NCBI GenBank assembly: GCA_022829145.1
Contig: CM040744.1
Coordinates: 6,111,001-6,175,000 of the forward strand
DNA: 64,000 nt
Source: Albula goreensis
Taxonomy: Eukaryota; Chordata; Actinopteri; Albuliformes; Albulidae
Reading direction: 5' to 3'
The number at the start of each line of letters is the position of its first letter. The stretch's first letter is position 1. Below, piece by piece: positions 1-14,028 of this stretch. The notes beneath the pieces are model-generated. The model saw nothing but the letters and a program-made list of their open reading frames with translations, was not told the origin of the DNA and ran no database searches. The translations under genes and the position numbers were made by a program.

Positions 1-330
1 GCTGTAACCTTCTCAAAGGGTAAGGTTGCCATTTGGAAATGTTTTGTGATTAAGTCTTATACACAGCAACACATGACCTGGTGTAATGACAAAACCTGGA
101 CTTCTGAGTAGTGACAAAATGTAATATGTTCTGATGAGTTGTCTTTCCGTCTTTACATTTAGACGGGCTTTTGTTTGGAGAATGTAAATGGCAGACTTCA
201 ACCCATATTGCCTGTTCCCAACTATTAAACATAGTTGTGGATCTACTATGTTAGAGGCAGCCATCTTGTGGGAATCATTGGCGGAAGAACTGGAGACTGT
301 TCTTCTTGAATAATAGTCAAATAACCCACA
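1..330 (+). mobile_element. Tc1-like transposase fossil, copy 1 (cut by the window edge)
   Basis: In broken plus-strand frames the stretch shows remnants of a Tc1-family DDE transposase: a degraded KTWTSE, a SDE motif near 137-145 (first catalytic Asp), a G-x-V/C-x-W-like strand and a PVPN block. A 'gccatcttgtggga' stretch at about 260 corresponds to the conserved region after the missing KHGGG motif. Stops and small indels occur throughout. It shares long word matches with the copies at 10150-11035 and 52600-52935, so it belongs to the same family. Its 3' half is missing. Confidence 0.6.
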
Positions 331-2419
331 AAACAGTTCAAAACTGTTCATAAAAGCAACCCAAGAGGACTGAAACTGTGCATTTTCTTATCAACTCACT
401 AATATATTGTTTGGTGTTTCCATTATTCATTGTCTTCCCACTGCATAGCTCCTCACATGTCTTCTGTAGTATAATATTGTGTCATTCTGCTTCAGACCTC
501 AATGCACAACATTTAATGTCGACAGATATAATACTGTTTTACACCAATGGAGGAAGACACAGATTTATCAGTGAAAATCAAGACTACTGTCACCATAATT
601 TAACAGGTCAAACTAGGCTTGCTGTCCATATCAACAGCGTGTCGTTCGTAACAGTCTAAAACTCATTAAAGTAGCTCCTTCGAAAATAAGCCACTGCTTT
701 GGACAAGTAACAAGCATAACACTGTATACCCAAAGGACTCAAGTGCCATTAATTTAAGAAGTATATTCACAAAAGGATTGTATGCTCTTTCAACAAATAA
801 GTGAAAAAGCTGCAAAACCTTAATAAGAGTTTACTAATGAGTGTCAATGGGTCAAACTACAAAGTAGAACATATTTTACAATGATGGTGACACCAAATAT
901 TTGAGATTTTTGAAAAATAAGGTTCATGACATGTACTCACAGGTTCATTAAAATGTGTCCTAAATATGAGCTATATATAACATCAAATTTTGGAATGCAT
1001 ATAACCAAAAAGTAACAGACCTTTTTTTTTTTTTTTTGCTGTACGAACAGCAAAAAAGCACATGGAATTTACCTCTGTTTCTGATTCTGGAACAGAATCG
1101 TACTTTTACATTCGATTGTTTGGATTAGGATTGTTGATGGGAAAGTTAACATTGGCTCAAAGGTCAGGAAGTACTTAGTCATACAGCAGGAACGAATGAT
1201 AGAAAATGGCACTCACAGAGATCCATGTCCATGACAGCAGCAATTTCTTAATAGATCGACTAGATGACAACATATAAATACATGCCTAAAATATGGATTC
1301 ATTTTTAAATAATTGGAATTATTTTTGGAACAGTGATAACAGTGGTAGTTGAATCATTTGCAGAGCATTGGAGACGGTTTTGAACCACGCACTGCTGTGA
1401 ACCTCAGGTAAACCCATGCTTTTCTATATGTTACAGTACATAATATTATTACAGTTTATCCTTGTAGGGGGTCATTAATGCCAAGTTCAAAAAATATACA
1501 GAACAAGGTGGTCCCCTGTGGCCAACATAAATGTTATATTGCAAGACAAGCAAATGTTGTGTTTACCGTGATTTAGCGGATCATACCTCCCTACAGCAAG
1601 AAAAATCTGTGTGGGCGACAGTGGTTTGAAGCTAAGCCGCCATGGATAAATCACTACAGTCGACTTTAATCAGAATGCATGCAGGTTGGCAAAGTCAGGT
1701 TTAGAGTCTCTCAGAAATATACTTTCAGCCCTAAAATCCAATTGGGAAAAGATCAATAGTCACATCTTATTTGACTGTAACGGAGGCTCATCCAGACATA
1801 CCCGATCTTTGATTCATCTACCCCGATTGATTAGCGATGGGATGGCAATGGGCCGACGTTCAGTGTTTCGCGTCAATTGAGTGGCACTCTCACCGTAAAG
1901 AGTTTTTAATGTTTCCTGAGACCAGGAGGACACTCACAGGAAGAGCTATTCCCGTGTGATACTTCATTCTTCATTTCCATATTAGTCAAGATATTCAGGT
2001 CGTGAAAGTGTCTTACAAAATTTCTTACAAAATATATATTTTTCAGTAATGTGATTCACTCTGACCCTCTGGGCTTCATTATCAAACAGTATAAGATACT
2101 CCATATGTACAATAAAAAAAATCTAATTGTGCTGTAGACGAGTTCAATTTTAGAGTGTGGTTATTGTTACTGGCAGTCATTTAATATGATGAATAATATC
2201 TATATTTAATTTGATCAATCTAATTTTCTTAAGATGACTATCAAAATAATAATAAAATGGTTGTTTCATTTTTTTTTTCCTTTATTGCACAACCTGCAAG
2301 AAAGCATCAATTGTTAACTTGCCAGTAACCTTACTTGTTAGCGACCTAATCAAAATCGTATTTTTCTAAAGTTCTCTAGGGGTGCTTTTCAAATTGTTAC
2401 TTTTGTGCAAATTGGCTGA
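331..2419. other. AT-rich intronic DNA, nothing recognised
   Basis: This interval has no coding signal, only short chance reading frames. It contains a poly-T run at 1022-1037. Confidence 0.6.
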
Positions 2420-2900
2420 TTTCATTAGCTAGCTTGCTGCTTCTTGTTCAATTAATTAATTGCTCTGGGCCCCTGACAGTTAATTAATTACACAACAAAA
2501 CAATCAGACAAGACAGTTGAATACTAATATGCAAGCACTTAAGGCACACATCAACAATAGGTGGTAGAGAAAAAATGACTTTCATCTCCTGAACGGCACA
2601 AATTCATCTTTAATAACCCATTTTTATAGAAAACATGGCAGCTTTCAGCAGTCAACAGTATTTAATTAACTAATGCTAATTAAGCAGGGGCTCATTTCCG
2701 ATGACAGCTAGCATAAACAACAGCTCTTGGTACCTTCAATGAGAATCACTGTCCTAGATACACTGTCTGTGAACTGTCTGCAGCCCATAGAGTAGAAATA
2801 GATCTCACAGGCACATAAACAGGAGGGGTAAAAGAAGCAGACAGGGAAGGGAAATCAGTGGCCATTGATAAACTGTAGACATGTTAACACTAACCCGTCA
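2420..2900. promoter_or_regulatory. Candidate enhancer block with homeodomain-type sites
   Basis: This is non-repetitive, complex sequence with several TAATTA/TTAATTAA cores (about 2449-2460, 2481-2490, 2661-2683) on both sides of a GGGCCC core. No open frame or transposon signature is present. The look is typical of conserved vertebrate non-coding elements, but conservation was not tested. Confidence 0.22.
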
Positions 2901-5900
2901 GCGTCTTGCATCGCACTGTAAACGTACAAACCAACCGTCTATCCTTCTGTTCCTTCAAATATTGGGTGACTAGGTCCAGTGGTGCAAAGCCATCGAGCTT
3001 ACATTAAGACAATGCTTATACAAGAGTTTTCCATTAGCCAAGGCATCTCAATGACAGTATCAAAAGCGCTTTGTTTCTCCCACCACTAATGCAATTTCCA
3101 TGGTAATACGACCTGGGCGCATCTGTTTGGAAACTTTGGGGGGAAAAATATTCTTCCGTTTCAGAATGCCTCTCCCTCACGCGTGTTGTGAAATGGAGAG
3201 ACGTTACTAAATATTTGAGCGCACGTTATTGTTTTATATTTTCCCATAACACCAACACTGCTAACAATGGCATGGCTTACAAACATGAGAAGATCAATTC
3301 CATATACAGAGACTGCAAGGGGTGCAAAAGGACATGCATGTAGTTGTGCCTATATTACAAGTGTATGCCACTTCTTTAAACACCATCTAGCTACAGGTTG
3401 TCCCCGCAAACTATCTAGCTACATATCGCCATTGACTTCAAACTTTTTTTTTTTTTAATTGTCAATAACAATGTCTAGTTTGAAGTAAAGCCTGGTGCCT
3501 TCAGATTTTGGTCAGTACCTCCAACAGCTCGCAGGTTGGATGTCGTTTCATTCGCTCCTGTTTTTCTGCCTTCTTCCTTCCTCGATACGAGCACTAATAT
3601 GTAAATTATGATGGAGGGGAAAACTCTGGAAGGGATCCAGCCTCGACTGCAGCAAAAGTTCACATCTGTTTCCTCCCCGGAGAGTATGCTCTGAGCAGGC
3701 TGTAGTAAAGCCACACTTGAAAAGATCATTTACTAAGGACATATATTACATTTATTCCCTTGTCCACTACATCCCCCCCAAGTCAAAGGTAACTGCAGCT
3801 CCAGGACCAAAGAACCCCTTCTCCCCATTCTGTTCACTAGGGTATAATTTTATAAAACTGGTTAGCTTCATGCAGAACAATACTGTGCATACATAATTGA
3901 AAATTTAAGGTCAGCTAACCAAAATCGAGGTCTGCAACCTATATAACTATATGGACTGTTGTTTGCTTTAGTGGTGTAGGATGAGATTTTTTTTTTGAAG
4001 GAGTGCTAATAATATGAACATGTACATAATGTACATAATGTCATGCATCCTAGACAGAGAGCACCCTTACACACCTGCCATAGTTTCCCTAAATGGAGCG
4101 ATGAGATTGGGGTTGTAGTTGTAGGTTTTTATTGATAGCAAGGCTACTTAGCTAACCTGATAACCTCTGTCATAGCATCGCATAGCAGTATAGCACTCTG
4201 CATGAATCTGACAAGGAACAGGGGTTCAGTAGACATAAAATAAGGTCATTAATGATTTATGGCTATACTCTGTATGGAAATATTGGTCAGATAAGTTGTT
4301 TTATCTCGCATAGCAATGCGGGGTAAAGAAGATAAAGCGCCATCAGCCCCAAACAACAATAGTACTGGAAACCATTAAGGTTTATGAAAATAAAGCTTAT
4401 GTTTAGCAAAATAGCTGGATAAATCTCTCCAACAGATTAAATTTCATCTTAAGGTTAGTGTAATTTCAAAATTTGTCAGCATAGATTGTATCTAGATGGC
4501 TAGGTACCAGCACAAGTGTTTTTTTTTTAATTGAATAAGAAAAACGTTCCCCAAACTATCCCCAAAACAAGGGCTGGAGAGACCATTAGATTATTTCCTT
4601 TATAAGTGCATTTGACAGATATCTCATCCAATATACAGGTCTAGGAGAAAGATGAGCATAGACATTGTCATTTCAGAATGTAAGACATACAGACATGAAC
4701 AATACATGTATGCCACATTAATTCTGTGGCTGCAAATCAATGGATAATGGAACAGAACAGCAATATGAACGAACGGTATGGAAATCAGTATTGTATTTCA
4801 GTATTGAAATAATAACAAATAACATATGAGCATTTTTATTAAGTTATCACTACGATGAAGTCATCACATTTATGTGGTTCTTACAATTTATAGTACACTT
4901 AGCCCACGCATAGCCACGATATTGGTTTCCACCCACATGTAATTTCACTGACAGAGATGAAATTGCAACCTTCAGTATAAACACAATTAACAATATGTGT
5001 CTATTATTCATTTAATTCTCTTCATCATTACGCCATGGACAATATATAATGTCACGCGATTTATGCTGGTAAATTAAGTATTTGAATTGCACCAGATAAA
5101 AAGATTATTGCCAACTATTATTTTAATTTTTTATAAGAAAAGTGGGGTAGCGGTGGGACGTAATGGACAAGAGTTTTTATTGCAACTAAGAACTTATACA
5201 TGTCTGTCAACAAACTGAATCAGCAGCTTGACAGTAATCTTTCCTGTCACATTCACTTCTACAGACAGTGTTGATTTGTTTCAGACCTTCAAAACTCCAT
5301 ACTCTATCACATATTAAAAGCCGTCTCCTTTAAACGAGACCATCTTTGCTTGTACCAGAATCTCCATGGCCTCAAATGAATGTTGTCAGGCTTTTATGAA
5401 TACATTTTTAAATACGGTGCATTCTCAACAACCTTGCCCATGCGCTTGCACTCGCCAGCGAATGTGCACATACTATACAATCAGAAATCTCAACATTCTT
5501 AGGCGGTGGCTGGAATGTCCAAGATGTTCGTCAATGTTTTTTTTTTTTTTTTTTTTTGCATTCTAACAGTGATTTACACAGAAATTGGCCGACACTGATT
5601 CTGGGGAGCAGCGATGCGACGGAAATATTATCTGTTTAACACAGAGCTTGTTTTTCAAGCGGGAAATATGATCCGTGTCATTAGCATATTTCGAAAGACT
5701 TATAACTTGCATCTTGAGGCATGATATTATTAGCAGAGCTGAGGGACGGAAAACAAGAGGAAATTAAAGTGAGCTGAACCCTAGACATAGACCTCTTGAA
5801 AAAAAAAACAGGCTCTCACGTTCAGCCGGCTAAATCCTACATCTTCCTTTGTCCTTTATACTTCATAAGCAAGGAGGAGCTGACCTGAATGAGCAAGCAT

Positions 5901-8900
5901 GGTGGAAATATGATTACTACAATCTCTCTCAATGTACTTAGTCAACAGAAAGATAATGCAACCGGCAAGAGATCATTTAATGACCGAGCATCATATTTTG
6001 GAGTATCAGAGTAACAATGGATCTGTTCTATAGAAATAAAGAAACCGTGTATTCCACTTCAGCTGATGAATACAAAACATTGAGATTGTTCCTACCGATG
6101 CATGTAATGCGGCAACTTCGTCCGGCCTAAGGATGGACAAGGATACTATGTCAGGCACCCTCAAGACAGCGACTAAGGTTTTAGCCTCTATTAAATGACC
6201 GTGAATATTTAAAAATTTGGTTATCAGGAAAATTCTATCATCAGGTAAACTTGCTGTATTTTTTTCTTTTTAATCCCAGTTATTTCATCGGGGCCATTTT
6301 CAAGCCTGTTCAGCAGGTCTGACACAGAACCTTTGATCCACTTTCCGCACCACCTCTTACCTTAGCTTGCTTCACTAATAATTCCCTCTCGCAGTGTCTG
6401 TTCATCTTTTTGAAAAGAACAGAAATGACAGCTATGATTTGTTGCTCGGGATTGGATAATGTCCTTACTGTAATAACACGCAGAAGTATGGGATATTTTA
6501 ACACCTAGAAAAATCAGAGTGAGGCATCCAAGTAAAAAAAAAAAGTCTTAATAAATACATTCTATACTGCACGAAAAGAACATGACACGTTGAAATAATT
6601 TATAACAACAGCCCTGATACTAGAAACCCTGCTACTCTAAATATTGTATTGTTCATAAGATATTTCTATGGCTGAAGACGCATCCCTTTCATATCTGTTT
6701 TTATTGGCTTTATCCACTACATTTTTTTTTATTGCCACCAAATAACTTCCCACCATTTAGAGAACAGTTTGAATAAATGAGAACTCTTGAAACCCTCAAT
6801 CAACGGTTTCACACAATCTTCCTCTGTGGCGTACAGCTTGGGAACTGACAAAAAGTAGAAAATGAACAGCCGTGTCTGACCTTAAGCTCTGTTGGATCAC
6901 CGACAAACCAATTAAAACTATATTCTTTTGAAAAAGACATAGCATTTGCACCTGTCATTGACATCATTCTGAACACTGCAGACACTGAATTTTGTTGCAG
7001 ACACAGTATAAACTACACTTTGCTGCCTACCAACACGTTATAATGAAGCATGGAAATTCTGCCAGCAATGCCTGGGCTCTCTCTTTGTGTTTGTGTGTGT
7101 GTGTGTGTGTGTCTTGCATTATTTGACTTCTCGTCCATGCCCAATGAAATGACAACATAGGGAAGAGGAGGAAAATGAGATTTAACTGAGATAAGGCACG
7201 GAACAAAACAGGAGTCAAACCCTCTCTGCCCTTAGGGCCTTTTCACTTCTGATCCAGTTAATATAGCAGGGATATATACCCCTCAGCATTAATTCCTTTC
7301 TTTAGGCTTTTACCTACCTTTAAACTCTACTTATATCAGGGAAAGGGGAACAGAGGATAAAGAGCAAGAGAGGAGTATTACAGTTAAATATGGACCCACT
7401 TTTATTAGGAACTATGGTGCCTCAAGAAGTATTCCCATGGAACACTAGCAAAGAATGTAAATAGTCAGAACTCAGCACAGAGCATATTCATTTCAATCAA
7501 AATTCTGCGCCACAAATGAATATCCCATGACTGACACCTGCTTAAAAACACAACTCATGTTTGTTCACTTAGTGATCTGTAACAGGTAATTAACCCATCT
7601 TATTAAACCTGGGTGTTCTTTTAAACCTTACTATATTTCAGTTTGTTCCCATTCCTTGACCTGTGTAGATACACGATACACCTATCCGTTGGCCAGTGAC
7701 TTCTCAGTTATGATTTAGTCTGGCACATCAAAGTAAAAAAATCTCTACAGTAAAGATGTTACAATACATTTATACTTAACCACATTTCCCACAACTACAA
7801 TATGATGGTAACCATGAGAGACAGTGCAAAGGACTGTCACTGGCTGGCTAGCCAGTTTGAATTATTTTAGTTTTTGAGGTTTGGGTTTCCATTCCTGTTG
7901 GTCATTTCTGTCCCAATCGCTTTCAATTTCAGATGAATTGTATTATCTAACATATTTATTAATATTTCTCCCACTGAAATTATCTAAACATGTCATCTTT
8001 CTACTGCAAGCATGGTGAATTAATTACTACTTTTATATCTATTAGAATCTCCTATCTTATCCCTTAACTCAGTGAACAGGCATACAAATGAAAGCCAGGG
8101 CCAAAATAATCATGAACAGTAGTTGTTTTAATGTCATGCTTAAGAGAACCATGCATGCATTGTACGCACATCAAAACAGATAAGTTACATTATACTTCCA
8201 CAGCCACAATAAGTAATATTGACCTTAAGGGGCCACTTTATACTACAGGATGTCAGGTTTTTCTAATAGTTGGTTGCAGTGACTGAATGTTGTTTTTTTT
8301 GTGTGTGTGTGATACAAGGTGAACTCAAAATCGTCTTATTTGACAATGTAAGGACCCTTCGGCTCCAATGGCTCTGGTATAATTAAACAAATTTTGGATT
8401 AAAAAATCTGGAACCTGATGTACCTGAACAAAACTGTATGTGCAAACCTGTTGCTTGTTCCTCCACGCTCAGCCTGTATTAATTTATCACTGTCTTAGAC
8501 TTGTCACATGGAATGTCTGAGCCAGTCATGTGTGAGGCATATGCATCTCGCATAGAAGCGACACTTATATCAAGGATTTTTTAAAATGAGTTTTGAGTCA
8601 CTGATTGATTCACTAATGTATCACTCGACACACAGCCACAACCCAATTTGTCAAAATGACTGTCAGTTAAAAAGCATAGGGAATGGCTCCACCAGACAGC
8701 AGATAGAGGGTTTTAAATTATTCTTGAGATAATTTTCCATGCTAGCCTCTAAAAGAGTGTCTTGTGTAAGTACCACAAGGGGAAAAAAAAACATTGTAGG
8801 CTGGTGATATTTTCATCTGTCCAGATTTGCTTAGGATGTAGGTTTCATTGAATAATGGAAGGGAAAAAATTGTTATTTTAACAATGATATGAGCCCAGAG

Positions 8901-10149
8901 AGTAGCTTAGGTCAAATTTGATTAATGAATAACAACTTCATTTTCAATGAACGAGCCCTATGAATGATAATCAAATTAAACACTGGAGTATATGATTCCC
9001 ATGTCAGTAAATGTTAGAAGTGATTAGATCATGAATTGTGTAATGAAATAAACCATGTCTTAATCATGTACTGAAGGGGTAAGTTAATCTTCTCCCAAGT
9101 CCATGCAAAATCGTATTAATTTTAGGCATTTATTACAAGACAGAAAAAAACTGTCTTGCAAAACTAAAAAATAACTACTGAATGATGCTGCTGAAATTAG
9201 TTTTTCCTCCCTGACAGAATCCTAATTTGTTAAGAGACGACCTACAAGGTTACCAGGTTGCCGATTCTTCACAAAGCGAGCGCTAATTATAACGACTGTA
9301 CATGTGCCATACTTCTGAAGCCATTTGACCATCCAAGCTAGAGGGTAATGGGTTTGCTAGTATACCCTTGAGATACTTTACCTGAGTCCTTTCAGGTTAA
9401 TATCCAGATCCATAAATGAATAATATGTTAGAAAGAAGCCATATGTGTCACACTGGTTAAGAAGATCTGCGATGCCAGTAAGTAATGTAATGTGCTGTCT
9501 GCTTTCTTTGGAGCTGACCTTCTTTAAACCTTGAGGCCTTAAAGCATAACACATGTAATGCTATTCCAGTATCAGCCATTTAGTGTGTAGGTAGGTTTTC
9601 ACTGTTTGAACTGAAGAGAAACATGAAATATGATGAGTGCTCTTATAATAACACAAAATTAGGTGTGACTAAATTAGTTTAAAGACTAACATTTACTCTG
9701 CATTCCAAGTGGCTAAGTGCATGTGTACATATAACTCATTTTACTGAGGACCTAATACATTGGAAGTAAAGAAAATGGTTAATGTTTTCATAATATTGTA
9801 ACATTCTGAGCAGTAAATGTTTTGACATGCATGCATTTCCCTGTCTGTTAAACAATATAATGTATTTATTTAGCATTTCAGAACAAATTATATATCACAA
9901 ACCCTGGTGCTGAACACAATTTTAAGCTTGCTTTGAGCAAAAAAGACATTCAATTAATTTGTCATGTATGTTTTTGTCAACAGACCGACCACAACATACA
10001 GAGGACAGACAAAGTAACAGAAACCAAATGGAAAAAGATGTTGAAGAAATGAAATTGCAATAAAAAAGGAATGTACACATTTCACATGATTATTAATACT
10101 AATTAAGAATATTTTTTCCACTATAAGATATTTTACAATCAAAACTTTG
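2901..10149. other. AT-rich intronic DNA with simple repeats
   Basis: I see no gene here. There is a poly-T tract near 5537-5559, a (GT)n tract at 7092-7112 and a short ATGTACATA duplication near 4018-4036. The region 8900-9130 is complex and rich in TGATTA/TAATCA-type words, but nothing more can be said of it. Confidence 0.55.
7092..7112. repeat. (GT)n microsatellite
   Basis: About ten GT units, nearly pure. Confidence 0.9.
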
Positions 10150-11035
10150 ATATGAGAGTTTTTAAAGCGACATGAGAGATCTCACAGATTTTGAAAGATG
10201 CCAAATAGCTGCAGGTGGAACCATAAAGCAAAATTATTTAACATGGGGACCTTGGAAAAACATGATAGCATATGCCAAAAAGTAAAAAAAATGGGAAAGA
10301 CGAATAGTGGTTGCAAGTCATTGTCAGGGAAAGACTGATACAATGCAGAGCGGCTAATAAAAAGCCACAAAACAATGGAATCAAAAATTGCCACAGAACT
10401 GAATCAACACTGCGAGCCAGTATCAATGAGAAATATATATCATGAGCTTCACAATGCTGAATTACATTCAGAAAACACACTGAAAACAAAACCTGGACCT
10501 CTGAGATGTGGAAGAGAGTGATATAGTCTGATGAGTCATCTTTTCATTCTTTTTCCAACATTTGGATGGGTTTATGTTTGTAGAAAGCAGAAGGAGAATC
10601 TCGACCCGCATTTCCTGTTCCGAACAGTAAATCACGGCAGTGGATTTTTTTATGGGGTGAGAAGCCATCTCTTGGGAGTCATTGGGTCCAGTCATTACTC
10701 TGCATGGGATTACAGCCATTTAGGAATTCAAAGCCAGTTTCGGAGACTAAATGGTGTAAGCACTATTTACTCAAGATGTTCGCATATTCTAAAATGCTAA
10801 TGTTCCCATACACACTGCTCTGGATTCAAGTGTGGTCTCATGAACACAAGGGTGTCAAACACTTTCAATGGCCTGCCCAATCACAAGATCGAAACATCAC
10901 TGCAACTTCATGGGAAGTTCTGGAAAGTAGAGCACAAAGCCGATTTCTACCCCCTTATCTCTCACAGAAGAGATACAAATAAATATTGATGCCGTTTTGA
11001 AGGCAAATCAAAATCCTTATTTGTTAATACATATT
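10150..11035 (+). mobile_element. Tc1-like transposase fossil, copy 2
   Basis: In shifting plus-strand frames this reads as an almost full-length but heavily decayed Tc1-family transposase. It shows an N-terminal helix-turn-helix part (DLTDFER-like at about 10165; ATELNQH and PVSMRNI near 10390-10430), SDE at about 10531, a FPTFGWVYV strand at about 10552, a VNHG remnant of the KHGGG motif at about 10627, a PAQSQDRNIT block that replaces the usual [11 protein letters not shown] with the catalytic Glu (about 10876), and a C-terminal AVLKANQN end at about 10990. Many stops and indels make it non-functional. The inverted repeats are not recognisable. Confidence 0.75.
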
Positions 11036-12618
11036 CATATCTTGTTCTGCCTAGCCCTATTTTTAATTGAAGCATTATGGCTACAAGTAAAACAACTAGA
11101 ATTCTGTAACTAGCAGTAGGCAATATATTATAATCTATATCTGATATATAGCATCGAGCTGAAAGACCTACTGAAAACATTTTGTCTGGATTGAGCTTCC
11201 ACACACCTGTTCTGTAACTGCGAAACCCAGCCCAAATAAAAGCGATACAAACCGTTAGAGGAAGATTCTTTTTCCTTGGCAATCCTTGTAATCTGAACTG
11301 AAGTGTGTGGCATCACATGCAGGGAGCGAGCCATGGTGCCAACAAGCATACAAAAACAGGAACTGGAAGAGACAACCGTTCACAACAACTTTCAAGGGCC
11401 TAAGGAGGAGTTTTCTTCCGTGTGCTCGGCTTTGAATATTTCATTAAATCAAGTCAAAACATAGATGATAGACTCCCCAAAAAAAACGAGTGAAGTGTGT
11501 CACTGTCAAGAAAAGTAAAGATTATATGTCTACAGGGCTCAAATATTAATGACTGTACATTTGAAACAAACAGAACACGTTTAAGTTTATTCCAAATGGC
11601 TGCCTCATACAGTATATTTGATGTTATTTTCTGTCCTTTGAATGAGAGAAGCTGGCATGGTTCACTACTGTACGATGATACAAAAAATGTTTCCCATCCA
11701 TGATGGACTTGTTTCCAGTATATTGAAATATACCTATTATTCATCTAAACATTCTTCCTTACTTAAATGCAAAATAAAAGAGAATAAAATGATGGCATTA
11801 CCCCAGCAGCATGCAGTCAAATGGTGGCTGAGCAACATGTTGAGAGAAACATTTACATACAAACACCGCCAACAGTATGACACAAATGACAAACAGCACT
11901 GGAGGGATAATGTTTTCCTCGTTTTAGTATTATTCTCTGGAGACTGGCAACCCAAAAATGATCAGTATGGAAGAGCATGGGACCCACAGACGGTTTATCC
12001 ATGATTTGCAGGTGCTCGTACTAATTTTGGAAGGCCGTGTACTAAATCAGTGCCTTCACCAGAAATCCTGCCAGCTCCATTATGAGAGAAGAAAGCAAGA
12101 CGAGAAGGAGCACAGTGTGCGGCCGCACTGGATGGCTCTCATATTCCCATAGTAACCCTACACGAGCAACATCACAACAGCACGGTCCTGTACCCCCGTA
12201 AAAAGGGAACAGGACTGCACTGGTGATGGGGGAAAGGTATACTGCAACGGCTTGCATGCCTGACTTAAGAGGTAGGTCATGCTGAACAGCTGAGGGGGAT
12301 GAGAGGGATCGGAAGATATTAAGGAAGTATAAAATGCTCTATGGAAGTATTATTTTTGGGAAACCGTAGTTTACGTTAATGAATTTAAAATGCACTTTCA
12401 CTTTTATATGACTGCATTTAAAATTATGCATTTATTGCACATGGGGATAGAAAGTGGATAGAAATGTGGGTCACTTGCTTACTCTTCAGGCTTTCATTTT
12501 GTTTTTTGTTATTTTGTAAAAATGAATAATCTGATGTGATGTCTGTGGGTTGGACTTTCTGAACTCATCAGTGAGTTGGTACCACAGGCAGTAGCACAGG
12601 TGTACAACACTCAGAGAA
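11036..12618. other. Intronic DNA, nothing recognised
   Basis: Only chance reading frames are present. The part 11640-12270 has somewhat longer open stretches on the plus strand but matches no family I know. Confidence 0.5.
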
Positions 12619-12620
12619 TA

Positions 12621-12835
12621 CAGTGCCTATCATAAGTATTCACCCCCTTGGATGTTTTACCCTTTTATTGCTTTCATAAATCAATCATAGTCAATAAAAT
12701 TTGGCTTTTTTCACACAAAAATTTATTGGAAAAAACTCTTTAATGTCAAAGTGAAAACAGAGTTCTACAAAGTAATGTCAATGAAACAAAAATATATAAA
12801 GAAATATAATTGTTTGCATAAATATTCACCCCTTT
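12621..12835 (+). repeat. Left terminal inverted repeat of the Tc1-like element
   Basis: This repeat pairs with 14029-14243 over about 215 bp with scattered mismatches. It carries an imperfect direct repeat (CATAAGTATTCACCCCCTT at 12631-12649 and CATAAATATTCACCCCTTT at 12817-12835), the IR/DR layout known from Sleeping Beauty-type elements, where each copy is a transposase binding site. Confidence 0.9.
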
Positions 12836-13012
12836 TAAATTTAATGGGCAAATTCAGTAGAGGTCCATCCAATTGGTGCCAATAGTCTCACAATTAGTGA
12901 ATTGAAGATAACCTGAGTGATGTGGGTGTGTCTCATGTGATTGAGGTATAAAACACCTGTGTCTGGAGGGTCCAGAGACTGGTTGATCAGTATTCCTGGC
13001 TACCATAACACC

Positions 13013-14025
13013 ATAAAGACAGAAGAACACTCCAAGCAACTCAGGGAAAGGGTTATTGAAAAGTACAATTCAGGGGATGGATATCAAAAAATTCCCAAGG
13101 CATTGAACATCCCGGAGTTCAGTGAAATCAATCATCAAGAAATGGAAGGAATATGGCACATGTGTGAATCTGCCTAGATCAGGCCGCCCTCGTAAACTGA
13201 GTGACCGTGCACGTAGGAAACTAGTGAGAGAAGCCACCAAGACCCCTACGACTACTCTGAAGGAGTTACAAGCTTCAGCTGCTGAGATGGGAGAGACTGT
13301 GCATACAGCAACTGCTGCCCGGGTTCTTCACTGGTCAAAGTTTTATGGGAGAGTGGCAATTAGAAAGCCACTGTTGAAGAAAATTCATATTAGATCTCGA
13401 ATAGAGTTTGCCAAAAGGCATGTGGAAGACTCCATGGTCAAGTGGAAGAAGATTCTTTGGTCTGATGAGACCAAAATTGAGTTTTTTGGCCATCAGACAA
13501 GACGTTATGTTTGGCAGAAAACAAACACTGCACATCACCAAAACACACCATCCCCACTGTGAAGCATGGTGGTGGCAGCATCATGCTGTGGGGATGTTTC
13601 TCAGCAGCCGACCCTGGAAGGCTTGCAAAGATAGAGGGCAGAGTGAATGCTGCAAAATACACCGAAATCCTGGGGACAATCTTATTCAGTCTGCAAGAGA
13701 ACTATGGCTTGGGAGAAGATTTATTTTCCAGCAAGACAATGATCCAAAAATACTGCAAAAGCTACACAGGAATGGTTTAAAAGAACCAGGTAAATGTTCT
13801 GGTGTGGCCCAGTCAAAGCCCAGACCTCAATCTTGTAGAGAATTTGTGGCTGGACTTGAAAGGGCTGTTCATGCCCGATACCCATGCAACCTGACAGAGC
13901 TTGAGCAGTTTTGCAAAGAAGAATGGAACAAAATTGCAGTGTGCAGATGTACAAGGCTGATTGAGACTTATCCACACAGATTCAGTGCTGGGATTGCAGC
14001 CAAAGGTGCATCTACTAAATACTGA
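13013..14025 (+). pseudogene. Tc1-like transposase, frameshifted
   Basis: The gene would encode about 338 residues, the usual size for Tc1 transposases. The order is: HTH (SKQLRERVIEKY at about 13030), second HTH and GRPRKLSD hinge (about 13183), DDE domain with first Asp in WSDETK (13464-13466), a KHGGGSIMLWG block (about 13562), second Asp in QQDNDP (13735-13737), Glu in VENLW (13838-13840), and a C-terminal GASTKY before the stop TGA at 14023-14025. The D2-to-E spacing is about 34 residues, the DD34E class. The frame changes near 13115, 13560, 13720, 13800 and 13857, so no complete protein can be made. The first codon is ATA where related genes have ATG, which suggests the start is lost too. 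All three catalytic codons survive. Confidence 0.92.
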
Positions 14026-14028
14026 CTT

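Noticed and set aside
13..351. 112-codon minus-strand frame
   Set aside because: It is antisense to a Tc1-like transposase fossil.
13408..14025. 205-codon open frame as an intact gene
   Set aside because: It is a run of one frame through the frameshifted Tc1-like transposase; part of it is out of the true coding frame.
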